64,000 bases of DNA from Pseudomonadota bacterium (GTDB lineage: Bacteria; Pseudomonadota; Alphaproteobacteria; Sphingomonadales; Sphingomonadaceae), in contig JAEWIL010000175.1 in NCBI GenBank assembly GCA_023387085.1, positions 27,773 through 91,772 on the forward strand, written 5' to 3'. The notes under the pieces were generated by a model. The model had not been told where the DNA came from. It ran no database searches and saw only the letters and a list, made by a program, of their open reading frames with translations. The stretch's first letter is position 1, and every line of letters begins with the position of its first letter. A program made the translations under genes and the position numbers. Positions 8,724-16,272 of the stretch are shown one piece after another.

Positions 8724-9893
8724 TCAATTGCGCCGCAGCAGCATCGAACCGGCGATAAACCCGCCGCCCATGCCGCACGCGCCGACGCTCGCGCCCTCGA
8801 CCTGACGTCCGCCGGCCTGTCCCCAAAGCTGGGTGCAGACCTCGTGCAACAGGCCGAACCCGTGCAGCCGTCCGCCCGACAATTGTCCGCCGCCGGTATT
8901 CACCGGAAAACGTCCGCCAGGACCGATATGGCCCTCGGCAATGAAGTCCTTCGCCTCGCCATGGCCGCAGAAACCCATCGCCTCGAGCCACAACGGCACA
9001 AAGATGCTGAAGCCGTCGTAGAGCCCCAGGACATCGACATCGCGGGGCTTCAGGTCGGTGCGGACCCACATGTCCGCGGCGCTGTCGTGCGCGCCCATCG
9101 TGGTCAGGTCGGGGCGCTGGTCCCATGTTTCCTGCGAGTTCAGAGCGGATCCCATCGCCTCGATCGTCAGCGGTGGCTTGGCGCAGTCCCTCGCGGCGTC
9201 GGCGGCGGAGACGATCACCACGCAGGCGCCGTCGATCGGGACGTCGCAGTCGAACAGCCCCAGCGGCGACGAGATCATGCGCGCGCCAAGATAATCGTCC
9301 ATCGTCAGGTCCAACTGCATGACGGCCGAGGGATTGTGCTGCGCAAAAGCGCGCTGGCCGGTCGCGATCAGCCCCAGATGCTCGCGCGTCATGCCGAACT
9401 CGTGGAAATAGCGCGTCGCCATCCACCCCGCCCAGTTCGACGCCGACATCGCGTTGGCTGGCACCAGATAGCTGTACCAGCCGCCAAGCCGCGCTCGCCC
9501 CGCGCCGGGAATGCTCGCGCGCCGGGTGGCTGTCTGCGAGCTGCTTTCCGTGAGCGCCCGAAAACAGAGGACATGACGGGCCTGCCCGGTCGCAACCGCC
9601 ATTGCCGCCACCTGGATCGGTCCCATTTGCGATGGCCCGTCCGGAACTGCGCTGTGCCAGCGTGTCTTGAGCCCCAGCGCGTTGCGCACTTCGCCGGTGC
9701 CGAGCGGCGACATTCCCGGCGAATTGTCGGCCTTGCCGGGATAGGTCGATATGCCGTCGATTTCGCCTTTGCTCAGCCCGGCGCATTCGAGCGCGCGGCG
9801 AGCGGCCTCGGCAAGGTGCAGGATCGCGGGACGGTTCGTCTTGCGTCCGATGTCGGACATGCCGACACCCGTAATGGCTGCTGCAAGGGTCAT
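8724..9893 (-). CDS. Thiolase-fold protein of the Ltp2/SCP-x type, aldolase module 2
   Basis: 389 aa, a paralogue of the module 1 thiolase with the same landmarks: ITGVG, LYDGF, PVNTGGG and GGRLHGFGLLHE. No cysteine is seen at the usual thiolase nucleophile position (the segment reads GPSQMGPIQVAAMA), which again favours an aldolase role. The start at 9893 overlaps the DUF35 stop as ATGA; a slightly longer frame would add five residues inside the DUF35 gene. Last gene of a five-gene leftward operon (SDR, MFS, SDR, DUF35, thiolase). Divergence from module 1 suggests a different substrate or step. Confidence 0.88.
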   Translation of the reverse strand: MTLAAAITGVGMSDIGRKTNRPAILHLAEAARRALECAGLSKGEIDGISTYPGKADNSPGMSPLGTGEVRNALGLKTRWHSAVPDGPSQMGPIQVAAMAVATGQARHVLCFRALTESSSQTATRRASIPGAGRARLGGWYSYLVPANAMSASNWAGWMATRYFHEFGMTREHLGLIATGQRAFAQHNPSAVMQLDLTMDDYLGARMISSPLGLFDCDVPIDGACVVIVSAADAARDCAKPPLTIEAMGSALNSQETWDQRPDLTTMGAHDSAADMWVRTDLKPRDVDVLGLYDGFSIFVPLWLEAMGFCGHGEAKDFIAEGHIGPGGRFPVNTGGGQLSGGRLHGFGLLHEVCTQLWGQAGGRQVEGASVGACGMGGGFIAGSMLLRRN

Positions 9894-10285
9894 TCGGCGG
9901 GCTCCCACTGCGGCAACCAGACATCGTCGCTGTTGACGAATGACACCTTCATTTTCTGCCCTATCACAATATTCTCCGGATCGGCGTTGACCACCTCTGC
10001 GGTGACGCGGACGCCAGGCGCGCCATCGACGTCAACCACCGCTAGCGCGAACGGAACCGGCATGTCGGGCATCCATTGCTGATGATTGACGGTGTAGGAA
10101 TAGACGGTTCCCGTGCCCGGAACCGCGTTGAACGCAACGCTTTCCGACCAGCATTCGGGACAGACCAGTTGCGGCGGGTGAATGGCGTGACGGCAATCGT
10201 CACAAAAGGCGATTTTCAGCTTGCCCTCCGCTCCGCCCGTCCAGAAGGCGGTGTTTTCGGGGGTCAATTCGGGAAGAGGTCTCAT
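9890..10285 (-). CDS. DUF35 OB-fold / zinc-ribbon protein, partner of thiolase 2
   Basis: 131 aa. Zinc ribbon Cys28, Cys31, Cys42, Cys45 in the spacing CxxC...CPxC, then the OB-fold with the typical PGTGTVYSYTVNHQ segment and DVDGAPGVRV. Closely resembles the module 1 partner. It lies 28 bases after the upstream SDR and overlaps the thiolase start. Expected to form the acyl-CoA-binding half of a heteromeric aldolase (known for Ltp2-ChsH2DUF35; inferred here). Confidence 0.9.
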   Translation of the reverse strand: MRPLPELTPENTAFWTGGAEGKLKIAFCDDCRHAIHPPQLVCPECWSESVAFNAVPGTGTVYSYTVNHQQWMPDMPVPFALAVVDVDGAPGVRVTAEVVNADPENIVIGQKMKVSFVNSDDVWLPQWEPAE

Positions 10286-10313
10286 CGTTCATCCTGCAAC
10301 GAAAATTGTCCGT

Positions 10314-11063
10314 TCATATCTGAAGTGTTGCGCCACCGCTGACGCGCAGCGTTTCGCCCGTGACGAAGCCGGCGGATGGCGACACGAGCCAGAGCATTGC
10401 CCCGACAATGTCTTTCACCTCGCCCTCGCGACGGAGGATCTGCATCGACATCACCTGGTCCACGACCGGCTGCGGCAGTTCGGCCCGGATCGTGTCGGTA
10501 AGGATCAGCCCCGGTGCGATCGCGTTGACACGTATCCCTTCGGGGGCGAGTTCATGCGCGAATGAGGCGGTCAGGCCCCGCACCGCCAGCTTGGTGACGC
10601 CATAAGCCTTCTGCGAGCCGTATGCGGCCATCGACGCGATGTTGACAATCGATGCCCCGTCGCGCCCGGCCATGAAGGGCCGCGCGGCAAGCGTGCAATG
10701 GATGACGCCCCAGACGTTGACGTCAAACATCCGGCGCGTGCGTGCCGTCCCCAGCGTGCCGATAAATTCGTTCGCTTCGGCCGAATGAATGCCGGCGTTG
10801 TTGATCAATATGTCGATACCGCCATGCCGGGCGGCGATGTCGGCCATGATTTGCGTCATCCCCGCCTCGTCGGCGACATCGGCATGAACAGGCTCGGCAC
10901 GGGGCCCGATCTCGGCCGTGGCATCGCGCACCGCTCCCTCGTCGACATCGAGCAGGACGACATGCGCGCCGCGTTGGGCCAGCGCTTCGCCGAACGCCTT
11001 GCCAAAGCCGCGCGCGCCGCCGGTAACAACCGCCACCTTGTCGGACAGATCGCGCGATTCCAT
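10314..11063 (-). CDS. Short-chain dehydrogenase/reductase (SDR)
   Basis: 249 aa classical SDR: TGGARGFG nucleotide-binding motif, NNAGI, and catalytic Tyr154/Lys158 in YGVTK. It ends in a GETLRVSGG type C-terminus. The start is taken at the ATG at 11063, one base after the MFS stop, because the protein then begins MESRDLSDKVAVVTGG; the longer frame overlaps the MFS gene. It probably oxidises a hydroxyl or a 3-hydroxyacyl-CoA in the module 2 pathway; substrate unknown. Confidence 0.88.
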   Translation of the reverse strand: MESRDLSDKVAVVTGGARGFGKAFGEALAQRGAHVVLLDVDEGAVRDATAEIGPRAEPVHADVADEAGMTQIMADIAARHGGIDILINNAGIHSAEANEFIGTLGTARTRRMFDVNVWGVIHCTLAARPFMAGRDGASIVNIASMAAYGSQKAYGVTKLAVRGLTASFAHELAPEGIRVNAIAPGLILTDTIRAELPQPVVDQVMSMQILRREGEVKDIVGAMLWLVSPSAGFVTGETLRVSGGATLQI

Positions 11064-11064
11064 A

Positions 11065-12486
11065 TCAGCTTTCCTGGCCCGCACTTGCACTAGCGCGCGG
11101 CGAAACGATCCCTTTCGGCAAGGCCAGGGCGGTCAGGACGGCCAGCGTGCAAATCGCTGCGATTGCGGCAACCGCCAGGTCATAGGCAAAGGGCGAAGGA
11201 TAAACCTCGTCGCCGCGGCGTACGATGTCGACGGCCAGCAAGGTCGTCACCATCTGCGCCCCGATGCCCATGAACAACCCGCGGATGACCGAGACCAGCC
11301 CCAAAATCTCGCTGATGCGTTCCGGTGGCGACGCTTGCGCAATGATCGTCGGACAGACCGAAAAGAGCATGGTGGTGCCAAAGCTGATCACGGTCAGCTG
11401 CGCGACGATCTTGAAGAAGCTGTCGATGTCGACAACAAACCAAATCAGCCAGCCGCCCACCGTCAGGACCCCGCCGACGATCATCGCGAAACGCCCGCCG
11501 CCGCGGGCCGCGAGCCAGCCCCCCAGCGGACCGGCCAAAACCGAACTGACATTCGACGGCAGCTTGGCGAGGCCCGCGAGCGTCGCGCTGAAGCCGAGGC
11601 CGGCGATCGTCCACAGCGGCGCCTGCATCACGAGTGAGAAGAATACGGTGATCTGGAGCGCACTCATGGCGACGAGGGCGGTGACCGCGCCGCCGATTGC
11701 GATCGTGCGGTCCGAAAAGCTGCGCACCGCGATCAACGGGTTGGGGCTCGCAAGGCTTGCGCGCCACCACCAGACCACCAACAATGCGCCCCCGCCGAGC
11801 GACGAGAGCGCCAGCGGGCTGGTCCACCCCGCGCTCTTGCCCACCGAAAAATAGGCAAGGAGCAGGATAACGCCCGGAGCAAAGGCCAGACCCGATACCC
11901 AATCGACCGGCTCGCACAACGGATGACGCGGCGAGCGGGGGATTAACAGCCGGATCGCCAGCGCCGACACGGCGCAGAGCCCGGCGCTGGCGAAAAAGAC
12001 GCCGTGCCAGCTGAACTGATCGACGATCATGCCGCCGAGCACCAGACCCGCAGCGGTACCGACCGACGCGCCCGATATCATCAGCCCGATTGCCATCGGT
12101 GCGCGTTCCTTGCCAGCGGTTTCATGGATCAGTCCGATGCAAAGCGGCAGGATCGCACCGGTCACCCCCTGCATCAGGCGCCCCCCGAGCAGCACCGGGA
12201 AGTTGGTCGAAAGCGCACTGATCAGCGAACCCGCAGCGCCGATCAGCAGCACGACCACGAGCACCTGCCGCCGCCCGAACAAATCGCCCAGTCGCCCGAT
12301 GATCGCGGCAACCGCCGCCCCGACGATCAGATAGCCGGTGATCAGCCACCCGACCATCGCAGGGTCGCCGAAATCCTCGACTAGTTTCTTGAGCGCGGCC
12401 AGGACCATCGCCGTTTCGAACGAGCCGGTGACCTCGGCGGTCCACAGCGCCCCGATCACGAACGGAAGGTTGCGGCGAGCGAGCAT
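11065..12486 (-). CDS. MFS transporter, DHA2 (14-TM) type
   Basis: 473 aa, strongly hydrophobic, about 14 predicted membrane segments. Motif A is visible after TM2 (GRLGDLFGRRQVL) and the antiporter-like motif C region around TM5 (GLMISGASVGTAAGLVLGG). This fits EmrB/QacA-like drug:H+ antiporters of the inner membrane. It sits inside the catabolic operon between two SDRs, abutting the upstream SDR stop, so it may export an intermediate or take up substrate. No periplasmic adaptor (EmrA-like) gene is nearby. Confidence 0.9.
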   Translation of the reverse strand: MLARRNLPFVIGALWTAEVTGSFETAMVLAALKKLVEDFGDPAMVGWLITGYLIVGAAVAAIIGRLGDLFGRRQVLVVVLLIGAAGSLISALSTNFPVLLGGRLMQGVTGAILPLCIGLIHETAGKERAPMAIGLMISGASVGTAAGLVLGGMIVDQFSWHGVFFASAGLCAVSALAIRLLIPRSPRHPLCEPVDWVSGLAFAPGVILLLAYFSVGKSAGWTSPLALSSLGGGALLVVWWWRASLASPNPLIAVRSFSDRTIAIGGAVTALVAMSALQITVFFSLVMQAPLWTIAGLGFSATLAGLAKLPSNVSSVLAGPLGGWLAARGGGRFAMIVGGVLTVGGWLIWFVVDIDSFFKIVAQLTVISFGTTMLFSVCPTIIAQASPPERISEILGLVSVIRGLFMGIGAQMVTTLLAVDIVRRGDEVYPSPFAYDLAVAAIAAICTLAVLTALALPKGIVSPRASASAGQES

Positions 12487-13269
12487 CTAGCCCGCAACCG
12501 CCTTGGCGCCCTCGGGCATGCCGACCTGCGCGGCGCGGACCTCGATCAGGTCGACGCCGATGTCGGGCGGCAGGCCGATCACCGAAAGCAACGCCTTCGC
12601 CATCGATTCCGGCGTTGCGCCCTCTCCCGTCATCGCCGCATGGCCGGTCTCGACGATCTTCTTGTAAAAGGCGGCGACGGTTTCCTGCGACCAGCTTTTC
12701 CCGCCCGAACCGCCCTTGACCGAACCCGAACGCAGCACGGTGAAGCGGATGTCCTCGCTTCGAAGTTCGTCGCGAAGGCCGTGGCAGAGCGTCTCGACTG
12801 CCGCCTTCGTCGCAGCATAGAGCGCGAGCATCGGGAACGGCATATTCACCGACTCGCTGCTGATCGCGATGACCTGTCCCTTGGCTGCGCGCAAATGCGG
12901 TATAGCGGCGCGAACCAGCCAGCACACGCCCAGGATGTTGATGTCGACATGACTGCGGACGATCTCGTCGCTCCCCGCTTCGAATGCGAAGGGGTGAAAC
13001 ACGGCGGCATTAGCGACGACCACGTCGATGCGGCCGAAATGGTTCACGGTCCGGGCGATGGCGGCATGGACGGCTTCCGACGAGGCGACGTCGCACGCTA
13101 TCGGCAAAACCGCATCACCGAATTCGGCAGCCAGACTATCCAATTCGTCCGACGCCCGCGCAAGACACGCGACGCGCGCGCCTGCAGCGGTCAGGGCCGC
13201 GACGAAATGTCGGCCCATTCCCTTCGACGCCCCCGTTACTACCGCAACCTTGCCGGTCAGCCTCTCCAT
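12487..13269 (-). CDS. Short-chain dehydrogenase/reductase (SDR), first gene of module 2 operon
   Basis: 260 aa. TGASKGMG, ANAA in place of NNAG, Ser138/139, and catalytic Tyr151/Lys155 in YAATK. The ATG at 13269 is preceded by AGGA about 8 bases upstream; the longer frame runs over the promoter. Divergent from the TetR gene, with the palindrome at 13308-13322 between them, so it is probably repressed by that TetR and induced by a pathway compound. Confidence 0.88.
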   Translation of the reverse strand: MERLTGKVAVVTGASKGMGRHFVAALTAAGARVACLARASDELDSLAAEFGDAVLPIACDVASSEAVHAAIARTVNHFGRIDVVVANAAVFHPFAFEAGSDEIVRSHVDINILGVCWLVRAAIPHLRAAKGQVIAISSESVNMPFPMLALYAATKAAVETLCHGLRDELRSEDIRFTVLRSGSVKGGSGGKSWSQETVAAFYKKIVETGHAAMTGEGATPESMAKALLSVIGLPPDIGVDLIEVRAAQVGMPEGAKAVAG

Positions 13270-13307
13270 TGCACATTCCTGATCATCAGGGGATCTCCAT
13301 GCTCTTT

Positions 13308-13322
13308 TTGACGATACGTCAA
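13308..13322. promoter_or_regulatory. Palindrome TTGACG-ATA-CGTCAA, candidate TetR operator, copy 2
   Basis: Perfect inverted repeat with 6-bp arms and a 3-bp centre, in the 100-base divergent region between the SDR (-) and TetR (+) genes. It includes a -35-like TTGACG for both directions. The same arms (TTGAC/GTCAA with 5-bp spacing) recur at 2077-2091. Confidence 0.65.
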
Positions 13323-13369
13323 CTTTTTGCCATATCGAACCGCCGCCGGAGTGACCGCGGGGATTTCGA

Positions 13370-14047
13370 ATGGGGAACGGACATTTGGCACAGCGACAGG
13401 CCATCAGCGATGCGGCGCCGGCTGCCGAAGCCAACGGGCGCAAGCTCGGCGCAAAAGGCCAGCGAACCCGCCAGCAACTGATCGACGCGACTGTCGCCCT
13501 GCTGGAAACGCACGGGCTTCGCGACGTATCGGTGGTCGACGTCGCGCGCGCGGCGCAGACGTCGCCGGCGACCTTTTATGTTTACTTCAAGGGCGTCCCC
13601 GAAGTCGTTCTCGCCGCGCTTGAAAATGCGGATCTGACGTCCCCGGAGCTGGAGAATATCGTCAATCGCGACTGGCAGGCGCCCGGCGCGGGCGAAGCCG
13701 CACTCGCCTTCGTCGAAAGCTATACCACCCTCTGGAACCGTCACCGCACGATCTACATCGTCCGCAACCTCGCCGCCGAGGAGGGGGATATGCGCTTCTA
13801 TCAGGTGCGTCTGGCGCAGGCGAAACCAATGATGGACGCGATCAGCAAGCAGGTCGAACGCGCGCAGGCGGTAGGCCGCGTCCCCGCGCATCTGTCGCCA
13901 CGCTCGTGCGCCGGCACCGTGCTGATGATGCTGGAGCGCTTGTCGTCGATCGGCCCGATGAGCAACCATAGCGAGGGCGTCGGCTATGCCGACCTGAAAG
14001 CCGCTGCGGCGCACGGTATCGCGACCATGCTGGGCGGGCGCGACTGA
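13370..14047 (+). CDS. TetR-family transcriptional regulator 1
   Basis: 225 aa. An N-terminal helix-turn-helix at about residues 35-80 (VSVVDVARAAQTSPATFYVYF) follows a basic stretch; the C-terminal ligand domain is family-typical and variable. It is transcribed divergently from the module 2 operon and converges on the SDR ending at 14052. The palindrome at 13308 is the likely autoregulatory site, and its twin at 2077 suggests that aldolase module 1 and the amidohydrolase operon belong to the same regulon. The ligand may be an acyl-CoA or steroid-like compound (inference). Confidence 0.92.
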   Translation: MGNGHLAQRQAISDAAPAAEANGRKLGAKGQRTRQQLIDATVALLETHGLRDVSVVDVARAAQTSPATFYVYFKGVPEVVLAALENADLTSPELENIVNRDWQAPGAGEAALAFVESYTTLWNRHRTIYIVRNLAAEEGDMRFYQVRLAQAKPMMDAISKQVERAQAVGRVPAHLSPRSCAGTVLMMLERLSSIGPMSNHSEGVGYADLKAAAAHGIATMLGGRD

Positions 14048-14051
14048 CGCA

Positions 14052-14876
14052 TCACGCCGACGCCTCGGCGATCATCTTCTGGATATCGAGCACGCCGGTT
14101 GCGAGGCCGCCCGCAAGGCCCGCATCGACCGGCAGGCAAACGCCGCTGATAAAGCTCGCTGCGTCGCTGTTGAGCAGGATCAGCGGAAGCGCCTGCTCCT
14201 CTGCGGTCGAATAGCGCCCCTTGGCCTTGGCAAAGGCGCCGAGCACCGCGTCACCCGCGACCTTGCGGAATTCGCTGAGCATCGGCGTATCGATCGGACT
14301 GGGCATCGTGCAGTTGATGCGGATATCGCGGGTGATCAGGTCGGGCGCGCGGACTTGCGTCCACGTGTTGATCGCCTCCTTGGCGAGGCTATAGGGATCG
14401 CCGATCTCCTCGGCGTGGTCGAGATACCATTGGCGCGCTGCGGCAAAATCCTCGATCGCGATGAATTCGCGAAGCAGCGGCTGGCGGGTGAGCCATTTCA
14501 TCCCGCCGAGCGACGAGACAGAGGCGATCGCGGCGCCGGGGTTGAGATGCGGGATCCAGCACTCGGTCCAGGCGCGAATACCCAGGAAATTCACCGTGAC
14601 GACATCTTCGCCGGGAAAGGTCTGCGGCAAGCCCGACACGTTGAAGACCGCGTCGACCTTGCCGCCGATCTTGGCGATCCCCGCCGCGATGGCGTCCGGG
14701 TTTTTCAGATCGATCTCGGTGAAACTGGCGAGGTTGACCGGCGACGGCTTGATATCGGCGCCATGGACTTCGGCGCCTAGCTCGACCAACGTGCGCGCGC
14801 ACGCCTCGCCGGTGCCCGAAAAACAGCCCATGACGACGACGCGTTTGCCCTTATAGCCCAGAATATCCTTTGACAT
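14052..14876 (-). CDS. SDR of the 3-alpha-hydroxysteroid dehydrogenase/carbonyl reductase type
   Basis: 274 aa. The glycine motif is VVMGCFSGTGEA rather than TGxxxGxG, and catalytic Tyr162/Lys166 lie in YSLAKEA. The VxGCxSGxGEA start, the weak NVSG in place of NNAG and the long insertion before the Tyr resemble Comamonas 3-alpha-HSD/CR. The ATG at 14876 has GAGGG 4-8 bases upstream. It lies 22 bases after the APH gene and is probably the last gene of the module 3 operon. Steroid specificity is plausible but unproven. Confidence 0.85.
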   Translation of the reverse strand: MSKDILGYKGKRVVVMGCFSGTGEACARTLVELGAEVHGADIKPSPVNLASFTEIDLKNPDAIAAGIAKIGGKVDAVFNVSGLPQTFPGEDVVTVNFLGIRAWTECWIPHLNPGAAIASVSSLGGMKWLTRQPLLREFIAIEDFAAARQWYLDHAEEIGDPYSLAKEAINTWTQVRAPDLITRDIRINCTMPSPIDTPMLSEFRKVAGDAVLGAFAKAKGRYSTAEEQALPLILLNSDAASFISGVCLPVDAGLAGGLATGVLDIQKMIAEASA

Positions 14877-14898
14877 GTCCCTCAACCCTTCCTGAATA

Positions 14899-16272
14899 TC
14901 ATTGCAGCGGTGCGAATTTCGTCTGCGCGAGGCCGCCCATCGCGTCGGCCATCAGCGCGGCATCGCGGGTGACGTGTGCGTTGCAGAGAATGATCGCCGC
15001 CTCGGTCCCGATGGCTCCCGCAGCCACGGCCTCGCAATAGGCGCGCCATGCCGCCGAATAATCGTCGAACACCGCCCCCAGCGCGGCTTCGATTTCCCGC
15101 TTTTCCGCGCGTTGAAAGCCCGGTTCGAAGCGCTCGATCGCGCGCCACCACTTGATCAGGCGGGCCATGCCCTTCGCCTTCACCGCCGCCTGCTGGTCGG
15201 CGAGGCGCGGGACGATCACATCGCGGATATCGTCGAGCGCGATGCCGAAGCTGCGATCGCGCGCGCCGATCGCGGCGTCAGGCAGGTCGACCGGCGGCAG
15301 AGCGATGCCGGCAGCCTCCGCTAACGCCTCCGACAGCACGCGTCGGTGGATCGTCGAATAAACCATGTTCATGCCGAGGTTGGGCGGCGGCGGGGCGTCG
15401 GGATCATCGAGCCGCGAGCGACGCGCGAAACTCGTCTGGAACAGCACCCGCCAGTAACGCAGGCGCGCCAGGTCGATGCGGTGACCACCCGCGGCTTCAT
15501 AGGCGGCAAAGGCCTGCGGCAACGGCACAAAGCCTTGAAACAACATGCGGATTGCCAGCATCGCAAGGTCCGCCATCGGATCGCCATAGTGGACGAGCTC
15601 CCAGTCGAGCAGCGCGGTCACCCGCTCGTCGTCGAACAGGAAATTGCCGGGACCGGCATCGCCGTGGACGATGACGGGAGGCGGCATGTCGGCGGGGATA
15701 TTCGCTTCCAGCCAGTTCAGCGACAAATGGATGAGCGGGTCCCAGGTTCTGCCGCTGTTCCCCCGCCGCAACGCGGCGATGCGGCGCTCGATAAACAGTC
15801 GTGGGGACTCGACGGGCCCCATGCCCTCGACAGGGTTCGCCGCGACATCGATGCGGTGAAGCGCGGCAAGCTGCGCCATGAAGTCGGCGGCCAGCCTGTC
15901 GCGCTGCGCGGAGTCGACGATGGCGCCGAACCGGTCCCGGCCCGAAACCAGACCGCAGACCAGCGCGCGCTGGTCGGGGACCGAGGCATAATAAGGGGCG
16001 ACGCGCACGCCGGCATCAGCCAGCGGCCCCGAGAGCGCGCGAAGCACGCTTGCTTCACGCAGGAAAGCGGCATCGTCGCCCGCACCCGCCTTGTGAACGT
16101 CATAGTTCATATAGGCGCTGGCGGTGCGGCCGTCGGGCCAGCTGAGGTCGAGCTCGGCGCCCTCGCGTGAGGCTCCACCGCCTCCGCGCGGGCGAACCGC
16201 CGTGACGATCGCGCCGCTGGCCGTTTCAACGGCCTTCGCTAGCCCCGGCGGCAGCAGGTCATGCGCGCTCAT
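14899..16272 (-). CDS. Aminoglycoside-phosphotransferase-fold kinase (ACAD10/11-like), copy 1
   Basis: 457 aa. Brenner motif HGDAGPGN at 203-210 with catalytic Asp205, and metal-binding Asp223 in LLDWELVHYGDP. In CoA-linked catabolic clusters this family phosphorylates hydroxyacyl-CoAs (for example LvaA of levulinate catabolism) or acts as the kinase half of ACAD10/11. An extra ~100-residue C-terminal helical region is longer than usual. Translationally coupled to the CoA-transferase by ATGA. Substrate unknown. Confidence 0.85.
   Translation of the reverse strand: MSAHDLLPPGLAKAVETASGAIVTAVRPRGGGGASREGAELDLSWPDGRTASAYMNYDVHKAGAGDDAAFLREASVLRALSGPLADAGVRVAPYYASVPDQRALVCGLVSGRDRFGAIVDSAQRDRLAADFMAQLAALHRIDVAANPVEGMGPVESPRLFIERRIAALRRGNSGRTWDPLIHLSLNWLEANIPADMPPPVIVHGDAGPGNFLFDDERVTALLDWELVHYGDPMADLAMLAIRMLFQGFVPLPQAFAAYEAAGGHRIDLARLRYWRVLFQTSFARRSRLDDPDAPPPPNLGMNMVYSTIHRRVLSEALAEAAGIALPPVDLPDAAIGARDRSFGIALDDIRDVIVPRLADQQAAVKAKGMARLIKWWRAIERFEPGFQRAEKREIEAALGAVFDDYSAAWRAYCEAVAAGAIGTEAAIILCNAHVTRDAALMADAMGGLAQTKFAPLQ

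Noticed and set aside
1632..10285. Thiolase/DUF35 pairs as ordinary beta-ketothiolases
   Set aside because: The usual first nucleophile cysteine is not seen in copies 1 and 2 and each is paired with DUF35, as in Ltp2-type aldolases; copy 3 is less certain.
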